64,000 nucleotides of DNA from Rhodopseudomonas palustris (GTDB lineage: Bacteria > Pseudomonadota > Alphaproteobacteria > Rhizobiales > Xanthobacteraceae), in the NCBI RefSeq assembly GCF_003031265.1, contig NZ_CP019966.1, forward strand, positions 1,860,001-1,924,000, given 5' to 3'. A program made the translations under genes and the position numbers. Of this stretch, positions 46,383 to 55,771 are shown piece by piece. Below the pieces are notes generated by a model. The model saw only the letters and a list, made by a program, of their open reading frames with translations. It did not search any database and was not told the origin of the DNA. Positions within the stretch are counted from its first letter, which is position 1, and each line of letters opens with the position of its first letter.

Positions 46383-47960
46383 TCAGTTCACCTGCCGATC
46401 CTTGCCGCTCCAATACGGATCGCGGAGCTGGCGGCGGAGGATTTTGCCGGAGGCGTTGCGGGGCAGGGCCGGGATGAAGTCGATCGATTTCGGCGTCTTG
46501 TAGCCGGCGATGCGGGTGCGGGTGAAGCCGATGATGTCCTGCGCGGTCGCTTCCTTGCCGGGCTTCATCACCACCACGGCCTTGACCGACTCGCCCCACT
46601 GATCGTCGGGCACGCCGACCACCGCGACTTCGGCGACGTCCGGGTGATCGCAGATCGCGCTCTCGACCTCGGCCGGATAGATGTTCTCGCCGCCGGAGAT
46701 GATCATGTCCTTGATGCGGTCATGGATATAGACGTAGCCGTCCTCGTCCATGTAGCCGGCATCGCCGGTGCGCAGCCAGTTGTCGCCGTCGATCGTCTTC
46801 TTGGTGGCGTCGGGGAGATTCCAGTAGCCCACCATGTTGGAGCCGGAGCGGGTGGCGATCTCGCCGACCTGGCGCGGCGGCAGCGGTTTGCCGTCGGGAT
46901 CGAGGATCGCGATCTCGACGCCGGGCAGCGCCTTGCCGGCCGAGCGCATCCGCTCCAGGCCCTCGACGTGATCCTCCGGGGGCAACGCCACGATGGTGCC
47001 GGTGGTCTCGGTCATGCCGTACATCTGCACGAAGCCGCATTTGAAGACCTCGATACACTCCTTCAGCAGCGCCGCCGGAATCGGGGAGGCGCCGTACAAC
47101 ATGTATTTCAGCCGCGAGAAATCGACCTCGCGGGCGCGCGGCTGCCGCACCACGAACTGCATCGCGGCTGGCACCATGAACAGCTTGGTGATGCCGGACT
47201 GTTCGAAGAAATCGAGCACCTTGGTCGGATCGAATTCACGCGCGATCACGCCCTTGGCGCCGTGATAGACCCCCATCATGCCCCAGCCTGAGCCGCCGAT
47301 GTGGAACACCGGCATCGCTACCAGCGACACGTCGTCGGGCGTCCAGGTGTTCCACTCCGGCTTGTTATCCTGGCCGGCGCGGACCAGCGACAGGAAGTTC
47401 GCGTGGCTGAGCATCGCGCCCTTCGGCTTGCCGGTGGTGCCGGAGGTGTAGAGCTGGATCGCGATATCTGACGGTGCGATTGCGACCTGCGGATCATCGC
47501 CCGGTTGCACGTCGCGCCATTTGGTGAAGTCCTGCCATTCCGGCGCGCCGCCTTCGGTGGTGATGATGTGGCGCACGCTCGGGATCTGATCCTTGAGGCC
47601 GCGGACCTGATCGACGAATTCCGGGCCGACGAACAGGATCGCCGCCTTGCAGTCTTCGACGATGTAGGCGATCTCCGGCCCTGCGAGGCGCCAGTTCACC
47701 GGCGCCATCACCGCCTTGGCCTTGATCGCGCCACTCCACAGCTCGAAATAGATGTCGCTGTTCTTGCCGAGATAGGCGATGCGCTCGTTCGGCTGCACAC
47801 CCGATGCCTGCAGCGCGCGGGCGACCTGGTTGGTGTGGCGATCGAAGTCGGCAAAGGTGCTGATGCGGCCTTCGAACTCGTAGGCGATCTCGTCGCCGCG
47901 GGTCTTGGCCTGCGCACGGATGACGTCGGCCAGCGTGGCCGGCTCGGCTGCCTCGGACAT
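46383..47960 (-). CDS. Acyl-CoA ligase (medium/long-chain fatty acid type)
   Basis: 525 aa from the ATG at 47960 with AAGGGAGAGAC upstream. Adenylation motifs are complete: LYTSGTTGKPKGAM, YGMTETTGT, GYWNLPDATKKTIDGDNWLRTGDAG in pieces, and the catalytic Lys near the end in PRNASGKILRR. It activates a carboxylic acid to acyl-CoA using ATP. The substrate is not predictable. In the levulinate scheme this is the LvaE position. A weak copy of the shared operator lies 19-38 bases upstream. It converges on the acyl-CoA dehydrogenase gene. Confidence 0.92.
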   Translation of the reverse strand: MSEAAEPATLADVIRAQAKTRGDEIAYEFEGRISTFADFDRHTNQVARALQASGVQPNERIAYLGKNSDIYFELWSGAIKAKAVMAPVNWRLAGPEIAYIVEDCKAAILFVGPEFVDQVRGLKDQIPSVRHIITTEGGAPEWQDFTKWRDVQPGDDPQVAIAPSDIAIQLYTSGTTGKPKGAMLSHANFLSLVRAGQDNKPEWNTWTPDDVSLVAMPVFHIGGSGWGMMGVYHGAKGVIAREFDPTKVLDFFEQSGITKLFMVPAAMQFVVRQPRAREVDFSRLKYMLYGASPIPAALLKECIEVFKCGFVQMYGMTETTGTIVALPPEDHVEGLERMRSAGKALPGVEIAILDPDGKPLPPRQVGEIATRSGSNMVGYWNLPDATKKTIDGDNWLRTGDAGYMDEDGYVYIHDRIKDMIISGGENIYPAEVESAICDHPDVAEVAVVGVPDDQWGESVKAVVVMKPGKEATAQDIIGFTRTRIAGYKTPKSIDFIPALPRNASGKILRRQLRDPYWSGKDRQVN

Positions 47961-47978
47961 TGTCTCTCCCTTGGATAT

Positions 47979-47998
47979 TGTTAGTTCGTTGCTTGTTG
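47979..47998. promoter_or_regulatory. Degenerate copy of the shared operator before the acyl-CoA ligase
   Basis: TGTTAGTTCGTTGCTTGTTG matches TGTTAATCGGTCGCTTAACA (44683-44702) at about 12 of 20 positions, and lies just upstream of the ligase start. The match is weak and only suggestive. Confidence 0.3.
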
Positions 47999-48099
47999 TT
48001 TGCACGAAGTCTGCCGCGCTTCGGCTGCAAACACAAGCGGGAGGGAATGTCGCGGGGATGGGGAGTTTACCGAGCGCAAAGGGTGCGCAGTATCAGGCC

Positions 48100-48199
48100 G
48101 TCATCGCCCGGCTTGTCCGGGCGACCCAGTATTCCAGAGCGCTCTTCGTCGGCCGAGATGCTCTGGGATACTGGATCCCCCGCATGCGCGGGGGATGAC
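48100..48199. repeat. Palindromic intergenic repeat, family C copy 3
   Basis: Starts GTCATCGCCCGGCTTGTCCG and ends GATCCCCCGCATGCGCGGGG with ATGAC, containing CCAGTATTCCAGAGCGCTC and CTCTGGGATACTGG arms. Confidence 0.85.
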
Positions 48200-48261
48200 A
48201 TCGGTGAGTGGCGAGAGCGGGAAGCGAAGTCTAGATCACTTTGATCTCTCCGCTCGCACTT

Positions 48262-48304
48262 CGTCATCCTTCGAGGCGCGCAAGAGCGCGCCCTCGGGAT
48301 GACG
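48262..48304. repeat. Palindrome of a fourth type near the SDR gene end
   Basis: CGTCATCCTTCGAGGCGCGC and GCGCGCCCTCGGGATGACG pair around AAGA. It keeps the GTCAT/ATGAC ends of the other families. It lies just after the stop of the dienoyl-CoA reductase-like gene and could act as its terminator. Confidence 0.75.
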
Positions 48305-48317
48305 GCCTCGTTGCCCT

Positions 48318-49190
48318 CTACCCCCGCTGCGCGCGGTCTTTTTCGTTTTGGGCCTTGATCGAGGCCTTGGCGTTTTCCCAATCGTCGTTGGTCCAGTCGC
48401 GCAGCTGATAGAAGTTGCCGCCCATCGCGAGGCCCTGCGCCCCGTCCATGGCGATGGTTTCGCCGCTGATCCAGTCGCAACCGCCGGAGATCAGGAAGGT
48501 CGCGAGGTTCTGCAGCTCCTCCATGGTGCCGACGCGGCCCATCGGGTTCATCTTGATGGTGCGGGCGCCGGCTTCGTCGCCCGGCTTGATCCGCTTGCTC
48601 ATGCCTTCGGTCGGAATTTCGCCCGGCGCAATGGTGTTGAGGCGGATGCCGTATTTGCCCCATTCGGTGGCGAGCGACATCGTCATGGCGTGGATTGCCG
48701 ACTTGCTCATCGCCGACGGCACCACATAGGGGCTGCCGTTGCGCACCCAGGTGGTGGTGATCGACACCACGTTGCCGCGGTGGCCGCCGGCGATCCAGCG
48801 CTTGCCGACCGCATGGGTGACGTAGAACGTGCCGTGCATCACGATGTTGGCGACGGCGTCGAAGCCGCGCGGGCTGAGATCCTCACTCCGCGAGATGAAA
48901 TTTCCGGCCGCGTTGTTGATCAGGTCGGTGAGCGGCCCGCTCTCGAAGATGGTCTCGACCATATGGTCGACCGCCGCGGCGTCGCGGATATCGACGCCGT
49001 AGGTCATCACCTTGCCGCCGTACTGATCCATCAGTTCGGTCGCGGTCTCGTCGCACACGCCCTTGCGACGGCCGCAGATGTGCACTTCGGCGCCGAGTTG
49101 CAGGAAGCGCGCCGCCATCGCCTTGCCGAGGCCGGTGCCGCCACCGGTGACGAGGATGCGACGGCCGGCGAGAAGCTGATCTGTGAACAT
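48318..49190 (-). CDS. 2,4-dienoyl-CoA reductase-like SDR
   Basis: 290 aa from the ATG at 49190. The Rossmann motif GGGTGLG is at 16-22. The active region SPYVVPSAMSKSAIHAM and TEWGKYGIRLNTIAPG closely follows mitochondrial 2,4-dienoyl-CoA reductase (DECR1), with Ser159 and Lys163 in the S-x-x-x-K spacing. The position of the DECR1 catalytic Tyr is Trp148 here by alignment, so the chemistry may differ. It would reduce conjugated dienoyl-CoA during breakdown of unsaturated acids. It is divergent from the crotonase gene over 111 bases with an operator-like site at 49229-49244. Confidence 0.87.
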   Translation of the reverse strand: MFTDQLLAGRRILVTGGGTGLGKAMAARFLQLGAEVHICGRRKGVCDETATELMDQYGGKVMTYGVDIRDAAAVDHMVETIFESGPLTDLINNAAGNFISRSEDLSPRGFDAVANIVMHGTFYVTHAVGKRWIAGGHRGNVVSITTTWVRNGSPYVVPSAMSKSAIHAMTMSLATEWGKYGIRLNTIAPGEIPTEGMSKRIKPGDEAGARTIKMNPMGRVGTMEELQNLATFLISGGCDWISGETIAMDGAQGLAMGGNFYQLRDWTNDDWENAKASIKAQNEKDRAQRG

Positions 49191-49228
49191 GAAGAAAACC
49201 GCCCGGAAAAGTTGAAGCTGGTCGTTAA

Positions 49229-49244
49229 TTAGGCGATTGACTAA
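49229..49244. promoter_or_regulatory. Shared operator copy between the dienoyl-CoA reductase and crotonase genes
   Basis: On the minus strand TTAGTCAATCGCCTAA matches TTAATCGGTCGCTTAA (44685-44700) at 12 of 16 positions and keeps the T-T-A...T-A-A ends. It lies 39 and 58 bases from the two divergent starts. Confidence 0.5.
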
Positions 49245-49301
49245 ATCCCGACAACGCTTTTCTGTAGCGCCGCAACGCAAAACAAAATGGAGGATGTCCC
49301 G

Positions 49302-50114
49302 ATGAGCGACCGCGTTTCGGTGACGATCACGGACGGTGTCGCCGATGTCCGCCTAGTGCGCGCGGACAAGATGAATGCGCTCGACGCCGCAATGTTCGAG
49401 GCTTTGGTGAAGACCACCGAGCGACTGGCGAACGAGAAGGGCGTGCGCGCCGTGGTGCTATCCGGCGAGGGTAAGGCGTTCTGCGCCGGCCTCGACATGG
49501 GACGTTTCGCCGCGATGAAGGAAAGCGGCGGCAACGGAATTCCGGGAGGCGAATTTCGCGACCTGACCAAGCGCACGCACGGCCAGGCCAACGCCGCGCA
49601 GCAGGCGGTGTGGGGTTGGCGGATGCTGCCGGTGCCGGTGATTGCTGCGGTGCATGGCGTTGCGTTCGGCGGCGGCTGTCAGCTCGCGCTCGGCGCCGAC
49701 ATCCGGCTGATGGCGCCGGATGCCAAGATGTCGATCATGGAAATCAAATGGGGCCTGGTGCCCGACATGGCCGGCACGCCGATCCTGGCGACGCTGCTCC
49801 GCGACGACGTGCTGCGCGAACTGACCTACACCGGACGGATCGTCGCGGCACAGGAGGCGGTGAGCATCGGCCTCGCCACCAAGATCGTCGACGACCCGTA
49901 CCAGGCCGCGCTGGAGATGGCGCGCGAGATCGCCGGCAAGAATCCGGACGCGGTGCGCGCTGCCAAGCGGATGATGAATAAGCTCTCGGTCGATCCGGGC
50001 CCGGCGCTGCTCGCCGAAAGCGTCGAACAGCAGAAGCTGATCGGTTCGCCGAACCAGACCGAAGCGGTGCGCGCGAATATGGAAAAGCGCGCGCCCAACT
50101 TCGTCGACGCATAG
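49302..50114 (+). CDS. Crotonase-family enoyl-CoA hydratase/dienoyl-CoA isomerase
   Basis: 270 aa from the ATG at 49302 with GGAGG upstream. Oxyanion segments GEGKAFCAGLDMGRF and AVHGVAFGGGCQLALGADI are typical. The active site keeps Glu in MSIMEIKWGLVPDMAG, Asp in VPDMAG and Glu in VLRELTYTG; this arrangement of three acidic residues resembles delta-3,5-delta-2,4-dienoyl-CoA isomerase. Paired with the divergent dienoyl-CoA reductase-like gene it suggests processing of polyunsaturated acyl-CoA. It precedes the second ligase gene; a strong hairpin lies between. Confidence 0.87.
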   Translation: MSDRVSVTITDGVADVRLVRADKMNALDAAMFEALVKTTERLANEKGVRAVVLSGEGKAFCAGLDMGRFAAMKESGGNGIPGGEFRDLTKRTHGQANAAQQAVWGWRMLPVPVIAAVHGVAFGGGCQLALGADIRLMAPDAKMSIMEIKWGLVPDMAGTPILATLLRDDVLRELTYTGRIVAAQEAVSIGLATKIVDDPYQAALEMAREIAGKNPDAVRAAKRMMNKLSVDPGPALLAESVEQQKLIGSPNQTEAVRANMEKRAPNFVDA

Positions 50115-50146
50115 CGCTACGCGGCAAATACATGACTTATCGAGGG

Positions 50147-50171
50147 GACGCCGCGCGCATCGCGCGGCGTC
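50147..50171 (+). terminator. Hairpin between the crotonase and acyl-CoA ligase genes
   Basis: GACGCCGCGCG and CGCGCGGCGTC are perfect 11-base arms around CAT, followed by TTCG and no T run. It may slow or end transcription after the crotonase, or stabilise the upstream message. Confidence 0.55.
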
Positions 50172-50261
50172 TTCGCGTATAAGCGCCGCATCATCGTGCT
50201 GCAGCGTGCGGTCATCCTTGCGCGCTGCGGCCAACCCCGACTCGAGAATCGGAGAGTAACA

Positions 50262-51806
50262 ATGTCCGAGAACCAGCTTTATCACGGCATCATTTCCGGC
50301 GACCGCCGCCGCAGCTTCGACGAAGTGAACGCGCGTGTCGCGACCATCGCCGGCGGCCTGCAGGCGCTCGGCGTCAAGCCCGGCGACTGCGTCTGCGTAC
50401 TGATGCGCAACGACATCGCCTTCATGGAAGCGGTGTATGGCGTGATGACGCTCGGCGCCTATGCGGTGCCGGTGAACTGGCATTTCAAGCCGGAGGAAGT
50501 CGGCTACATCATCGGCGATTCCGCCACGCGGGTGCTGATCGGCCACGCCGACCTGTTGCACAGTGTCGCCTCCGCGATTCCGTCCGACCTCACGGTGCTC
50601 AGCGTGCCGACGCCGCCGGAAGTGATCGCCAACTACAAGATCGCGCCGGATCATCTGTCGCCACCGGCGGGTGCGATCGATCTCGACGGTTGGCTGGCAC
50701 AGCAGAAGCCGTATGACGGCCCGGCGCTGCCGCAGCCGCAGAACATGATCTACACCTCCGGGACCACCGGCCATCCGAAGGGCGTCAAGCGGTTCGCGCC
50801 GACCCCGGAGCAGGCAGCGCATGCCGAAAAGATGCGTGCGACGATCTACGGCCTCAAGCCTCAGGTGCGCGCGCTGTGTCCGGGCCCGCTGTATCACTCC
50901 GCCCCGAATTCGTTCGGCATCCGCGCCGGCAAGCTCGGCGGCGTGCTGGTGCTGATGCCGCGCTTCCACCCCGAGGAATTCTTGGCGCTGGTGCAGGAGC
51001 ACAAGATCGACACCGTGTTCATGGTGCCGACGATGTTCATCCGGCTGATGAAGTTGCCCGCTGAGGTGCGCGCCAAGTACGACGTCTCGTCGCTGCGCCA
51101 TGTCATCCACGCCGCGGCGCCATGCCCCGCCGACGTCAAGCGCGCGATGATCGAGTGGTGGGGGCCGGTGATCTATGAGTTCTACGGCTCGACCGAATCC
51201 GGCGCGGTGACGTTTGCGACGTCCGAAGACGCGCTGAACAAGCCCGGCACCGTCGGCAAGATCGCGCACGGCGCCGAACTGAAATTCATCGACGATGACG
51301 GCAACGAAGTGCCCCAGGGCGAGATCGGCGAGATCTTCTCGCGGATCGCCGGCAATCCGGATTTCACCTATCACAACAAGCCGGAGAAGCGCGCCGAGAT
51401 CGACCGTGGTGGCTTCATCACCTCCGGCGACGTCGGTTATGTCGACGACGACGGCTACGTCTTCATCTGCGATCGCAAGCGCGACATGGTGATCTCCGGC
51501 GGCGTCAACATCTATCCGGCCGAGATCGAGGCGGCGCTGCACGCCGTGCAGGGCGTGCATGACTGCGCGGTGTTCGGCATTCCGGATGCGGAGTTCGGCG
51601 AAGCGCTGATGGCGATGCTGGAGCCGCAGCCGGGCGTGACGCTCGACGAGAGTTTCATCCGGTCGCAGCTCAAGCTGGCGCTGGCCGACTACAAGGTACC
51701 CAAGCACATCAAGATCATGCCGGAGCTGCCGCGCGAAGATTCGGGCAAGATCTTCAAGCGCCGCCTGCGCGATCCGTATTGGGCGAATGCAGGCCGGGTG
51801 ATCTAG
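50262..51806 (+). CDS. Acyl-CoA synthetase (AMP-forming)
   Basis: 514 aa from the ATG at 50262 with GGAGAG upstream. Motifs: IYTSGTTGHPKGVKR, EFYGSTESGAVT, FITSGDVGYVDDDGYVFICD and the C-terminal catalytic Lys in PREDSGKIFKRRLRDPYW. The N-terminus is short and begins directly with the first subdomain. It activates an unknown carboxylic acid. It probably belongs with the upstream crotonase gene in one transcript, 147 bases apart. The two ligases of the region share the ending RRLRDPYW/RRQLRDPYW and may be paralogues of different chain specificity. Confidence 0.92.
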   Translation: MSENQLYHGIISGDRRRSFDEVNARVATIAGGLQALGVKPGDCVCVLMRNDIAFMEAVYGVMTLGAYAVPVNWHFKPEEVGYIIGDSATRVLIGHADLLHSVASAIPSDLTVLSVPTPPEVIANYKIAPDHLSPPAGAIDLDGWLAQQKPYDGPALPQPQNMIYTSGTTGHPKGVKRFAPTPEQAAHAEKMRATIYGLKPQVRALCPGPLYHSAPNSFGIRAGKLGGVLVLMPRFHPEEFLALVQEHKIDTVFMVPTMFIRLMKLPAEVRAKYDVSSLRHVIHAAAPCPADVKRAMIEWWGPVIYEFYGSTESGAVTFATSEDALNKPGTVGKIAHGAELKFIDDDGNEVPQGEIGEIFSRIAGNPDFTYHNKPEKRAEIDRGGFITSGDVGYVDDDGYVFICDRKRDMVISGGVNIYPAEIEAALHAVQGVHDCAVFGIPDAEFGEALMAMLEPQPGVTLDESFIRSQLKLALADYKVPKHIKIMPELPREDSGKIFKRRLRDPYWANAGRVI

Positions 51807-51919
51807 CAGGCGGTTCTGTCATTGATGGAATGAGGACGGCGCGTCGCGCCGCCTCCCCATAAGGCTCCGCCGTTTGCGCGTTGGCAACGGAGCCCCAAGT
51901 TCACCGACACAGGACGAGT

Positions 51920-54721
51920 CTAGCTCGCGGCGCTCTTGCGTTCAGGGCCGGCCTCGTCTTCGACCGGCTGGTGATCGGCGCGGCTGAGGGCGGCGCGGAC
52001 CAGGCGTGCCAGATCGGCTCGGCGGAACGGCTTCGATAGCAGCAGCACGCCGGGATCGAGCCGGCCGTGGTGCATGATCGCATTCTCGGTGTAGCCCGAG
52101 GTGTACAGCACCTTCACCGGCCGCAGCCGCGCCACCGCGTCGGCGAGCTGGCGGCCGTTCATGCCGCCCGGCATGATGATGTCGGTGAGCAGCAAATCGA
52201 ACGGCGTGCCGCGCCGCACTTCCGCCAGCGCTGCGGTGCCGTCCGCGGCCGGGATGGTGCGATAGCCGAGGCCGCGAAGCTGCGCGAGTGCGAAGTTGCG
52301 GACCAGTTCGTCGTCTTCCACCAAGAGAATGGTTTCGGTGCCGCCTTCGATCGGCGTGATCGAGGGCAGGGCATCGACGTCGGAATCGGCGCGGGGCAGG
52401 TACAGCCGGATCGTGGTGCCGTGCTGTTCCTCGCTGTAGATCTGGATGTGGCCGTTCGACTGTTTGACGAAGCCGTACACCATGCTCAGGCCGAGGCCGG
52501 TGCCCTTGCCGACACTCTTGGTGGTGAAGAACGGCTCGAACGCTTTCTCCAGCACGTCGGGCGTCATGCCGGCGCCGGAGTCGCTGACTGCGATCATCAC
52601 ATAGCGGCCCGGCTTCACCTCGGGGTGATGTTCGGCGTAGTCGTCGTCGAGCATCACGTTGGCGGTCTCGAACAGCAGCTTGCCGCCGCCCGGCATCGCG
52701 TCGCGGGCGTTGACGGCGAGGTTGAGCAGTGCCGACGAAAGCTGTGACGGATCGATCAGCGCCGGATCGACCGCCGGATCGAGCCGGACGTCGATGTCGA
52801 TGTGCTCGCCGATGGTCGGCCGCAGCAGCTGCTTGATGTTCGACACCACGGTGTTGACATCGATGTTGCGCGGCTGCAGCGGCTGCTTGCGGGCGAAGGC
52901 GAGCAGCTGACGGGTGAGGTCGGCGCCGCGCTCGGCGGCCTGGTCGATCATTTTCGCGATGGTGACGAGGTCGGGCCGGTCGGCCAGCTCGTCGAGCAAG
53001 ATCTCGGCGGTGCCGCTGATCACCGTCAGCATGTTGTTGAAGTCGTGCGCGACGCCGCCGGTGAGCTGACCGATCGCCTCCAGCTTCTGCGACTGGTGCA
53101 GTCGACGCTCGGTCTCCTTCAGCTCGGAGACATCGCTGAACACCACCACGGCGCCGCTGATCGTGCCGTCGGCCTCGCGGATCGGGCGCGCGTTGCCGGA
53201 GACATCGACAATCTTGTCGCTGCCGAGCACATGGACGACGAACTCGAAGCGATCGATCGGCTCGCCGCGCATCGCCCGCCGTCCGGGACGCTGATCGACC
53301 TCGAGCGGCGTCACGCCGTCGGCGAGAAACGACTCGACCGAGGTCTCCCAGGTCGGGCCCGTGATCCCGGTGGGCGAGGTGCGCAGCGCTACCGCGGCGG
53401 GGTTCTCATAGACGATCACCCCTTCGGTATCGACCAGCAGGACGGCCTCGGCCATCGCATTCATGATCGATTCGAAAATCTCCTTCTCGCGGCGGAGCGC
53501 CGCGGTCTTCTCGCGCGACTCCTGCATCGTCGAAGAGAACGCCTGGGCCAGCACGCCGATCTCCCCGCCGGCGTCACGCGGCAGCGTCAGCGGCCCGCCG
53601 CCACTGAGGCTTTCGACCGCACGGGTCATCTCCGACAGCGGCCGCGCCAGGCTGCGGGCGAACGCTACCGCCAGCACGATCGCCACCAGCACGGCGAAGC
53701 TGCCACCGACAAGGGTGGACTTCCCCCACGCCAGCATCGGGCCGCGGATCATGTCGTGCTCGGCGATCGCTTCGACCAGCGCCAAAGGCGTCTCGGTGCC
53801 GGCGTTCATCGGCTGATAGGCGACGCCGAACCGGTCACCATTGCGGCTTTCGATCACGGCCGGAGTCCAGCGGTCGTTCGCCAGCGCCCCGGCGAGCCCG
53901 GGAAAATCCTGCTCCAGGGTCGAGGGAAAGCCGATCGCCAAGCCGCCTCGAGGGGCGTCCGGGTGGAACAGGTAGTGTCCCTTGTCGTCGACCACATAGA
54001 TCTTGGACGCCGCCAGTACCGGATCTTTCAGCCGCTCGAACGGCCTTCTCAGATCGATCGTCGCGGCCAGAACGCCGAACCGCGCGCCATCGTCACTGAA
54101 CACTGGGGTGACGACGCGAATGATGGGACGCAGCGCCGGTGCGTCCTGCTGTGCAGCTTTGGCGGACGGCTCCTCGATAGGCTCGAACTCGACAGTCGAG
54201 ATCAACATCTCGCCGTCTTTGGCCGACATGCCGAGCTCGATAATCTCGCGGCCGCCCGCGAATGCTAACTGGTCATCGGGAACGATACGAATCTTGCCGT
54301 TGGCCAGACGTTCGACACGGACGATGTCGCGGCTCTGGTCGGCGACGCCGATCAGCCGGTAGCGTGCGAAGTCCGGCTTGTTTTCCAGTTCCAGCGCGAG
54401 GCGGCGGCCGATGCGTTCACGCCACTGCGGCAGGCTTTCGCCGCCGGCGACGATTTTCGACCGGTCGAGACTGAGCTCGATCAGCTCGTCAATGCCGATA
54501 ATGTGGCGGAAGCCCATCAGATCGGCAGTGGCGCCGTTGACGAGGTGAGACAGCTCGCGCGCCTGCCAGCCTGCATTGGCGTCGAGCCCGGCTAGGGTCC
54601 GCTCGATCGCCACCGGCGCAATGTTGCGATAGCCGAGATAGCCGACCCCGATTGCGGTCAGCATTGCCGTCGACATCACCAAGATCGCCAGTCTGGTCGA
54701 AAGCGTCAGCCCCTTGCGCAA
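51920..54721 (-). CDS. Hybrid sensor histidine kinase with receiver domain
   Basis: 933 aa from a TTG start at 54721, supported by GGAGGG upstream. Domains in order: membrane helix 9-30, periplasmic sensor of dCache type (about 40-330), membrane helix 335-356, HAMP (357-410), PAS (411-540), HisKA with H559 in GGVAHDFNN, HATPase with the N-box Asn671, and a C-terminal receiver with Asp847 and Lys897. The receiver has no output domain, so it probably works through phosphotransfer or by feedback on the kinase. No response regulator gene is next to it. The signal is not indicated. Confidence 0.93.
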   Translation of the reverse strand: MRKGLTLSTRLAILVMSTAMLTAIGVGYLGYRNIAPVAIERTLAGLDANAGWQARELSHLVNGATADLMGFRHIIGIDELIELSLDRSKIVAGGESLPQWRERIGRRLALELENKPDFARYRLIGVADQSRDIVRVERLANGKIRIVPDDQLAFAGGREIIELGMSAKDGEMLISTVEFEPIEEPSAKAAQQDAPALRPIIRVVTPVFSDDGARFGVLAATIDLRRPFERLKDPVLAASKIYVVDDKGHYLFHPDAPRGGLAIGFPSTLEQDFPGLAGALANDRWTPAVIESRNGDRFGVAYQPMNAGTETPLALVEAIAEHDMIRGPMLAWGKSTLVGGSFAVLVAIVLAVAFARSLARPLSEMTRAVESLSGGGPLTLPRDAGGEIGVLAQAFSSTMQESREKTAALRREKEIFESIMNAMAEAVLLVDTEGVIVYENPAAVALRTSPTGITGPTWETSVESFLADGVTPLEVDQRPGRRAMRGEPIDRFEFVVHVLGSDKIVDVSGNARPIREADGTISGAVVVFSDVSELKETERRLHQSQKLEAIGQLTGGVAHDFNNMLTVISGTAEILLDELADRPDLVTIAKMIDQAAERGADLTRQLLAFARKQPLQPRNIDVNTVVSNIKQLLRPTIGEHIDIDVRLDPAVDPALIDPSQLSSALLNLAVNARDAMPGGGKLLFETANVMLDDDYAEHHPEVKPGRYVMIAVSDSGAGMTPDVLEKAFEPFFTTKSVGKGTGLGLSMVYGFVKQSNGHIQIYSEEQHGTTIRLYLPRADSDVDALPSITPIEGGTETILLVEDDELVRNFALAQLRGLGYRTIPAADGTAALAEVRRGTPFDLLLTDIIMPGGMNGRQLADAVARLRPVKVLYTSGYTENAIMHHGRLDPGVLLLSKPFRRADLARLVRAALSRADHQPVEDEAGPERKSAAS

Positions 54722-54880
54722 CGTCTCACCCTCCTAGGTTGTAACCCTAGGCATGGCTTCGGCAGCGCCGCAACGATGCGAGGCAAATAAGCTAAGTTTT
54801 CTTTGGATAGTTACAGAGTTGTGAGTTCCTGTGGCGGGAACCGGGAATTAGCAGCGACGATTTTGGTATCTAAATCCAGA

Positions 54881-55771
54881 TCAGCGAGTGGGCGGATCGG
54901 ACAATTCAGCAAGTAGTGCGTTCTCGGCCTGACTGTGGCTGTGTTCCTTGTGACGCAAGAGATGAAACGCGCGATGCGGCAGATCGAACCGCTGGCTGTG
55001 CAACGTGCCGGCGGCCAGTGACGGCGCGGCGACGAGCGCAGAGATCGCGGTGGCGCAGTCAGAACTTTCGACTGCGGCGCGGACCGCTTCGTTAGACGGC
55101 AATTCCAGCCGCACATCGAGATCGGACAACGCCAGCCCGCTGCGTTGCAGCGCGGCCTCGAACATCGCGCGCGTGCCCGAGCCGCGTTCGCGCAGCACCC
55201 AGCCGGTGGTGGTGAGCTTGGCGGTCGTCAGCCGCGGCAGCGTGCACCACGGATGGTCGCGTCCGACCACGATCACCAGATCATCGCCGCCGATCGGCGT
55301 CGTGTTCAGCAGCGGATCGTCGACCTCGCCTTCGACCAGGCCAAGATCGGTGCGGCCCTCCCGCACCGCCGCGGCGACCTGTTCGGTATTGGCGATCGTG
55401 AGCTGCAGCGTGATGCCGGGATAACGCTGCCGGAAGCGCAGCAGCCGCTGCGGTAGCCAGTAGTTGCCGACGGTCTGGCTGGCGGCGACGCTGAGCGAAC
55501 CTCGCTTCAGTCCGGCGATGTCGTCAAGCGCCTGTGCGGCGGCGCGAGCGCGGGCAAGCACGGCGCGGGCTTCGCCGAGGAAGTCGCGACCGGCTTGCGT
55601 GAGCACGATGCCGCGGCCGACGCGGTCGAACAGCTTGACCCCGTGACGTGCTTCCAGCGCGGCGATTGCCGCGCTGGTGGCCGATTGGGTGAGGTTCAGT
55701 CCGCTCGCGGCGCGGGTCATGTGCTGCTGTTCGGCGACGGCGATGAAGATGCGGAGCTGTTCTAGTGTCAT
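54881..55771 (-). CDS. LysR-family regulator of the YeiE type
   Basis: 296 aa from the ATG at 55771, which overlaps the yeiH stop as ATGA and has AGG with suitable spacing; an ATG 9 bases upstream has no room for a ribosome site. The winged helix reads [20 protein letters not shown] and [20 protein letters not shown]. The effector domain begins [17 protein letters not shown], as in CysB/CbbR-like and YeiE proteins. In E. coli yeiE is next to yeiH. Here it is downstream in the same direction and translationally coupled, so it may regulate its own operon. Confidence 0.9.
   Translation of the reverse strand: MTLEQLRIFIAVAEQQHMTRAASGLNLTQSATSAAIAALEARHGVKLFDRVGRGIVLTQAGRDFLGEARAVLARARAAAQALDDIAGLKRGSLSVAASQTVGNYWLPQRLLRFRQRYPGITLQLTIANTEQVAAAVREGRTDLGLVEGEVDDPLLNTTPIGGDDLVIVVGRDHPWCTLPRLTTAKLTTTGWVLRERGSGTRAMFEAALQRSGLALSDLDVRLELPSNEAVRAAVESSDCATAISALVAAPSLAAGTLHSQRFDLPHRAFHLLRHKEHSHSQAENALLAELSDPPTR

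Larger units (their letters stand above)
47961..48317. other. Intergenic stretch with operator, repeat C3 and a palindrome
   Basis: The 357 bases between the ligase start and the downstream end of the next minus-strand gene contain the weak operator copy (47979-47998), a family C repeat (48100-48199) and a separate palindrome (48262-48304). No gene is supported. Confidence 0.7.

Noticed and set aside
49458..51707. A 749-residue minus-strand open frame over the crotonase and ligase genes
   Set aside because: It is antisense to two strong CoA-enzyme genes, rich in His, Arg and Asp as expected for the complement of GC-rich coding DNA, and shows no domain motif.
54811..55116. A 101-residue minus-strand frame at the end of the YeiE-type gene
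   Set aside because: It overlaps the LysR gene in another frame, and its Cys/Arg-rich composition is that of a shadow frame.
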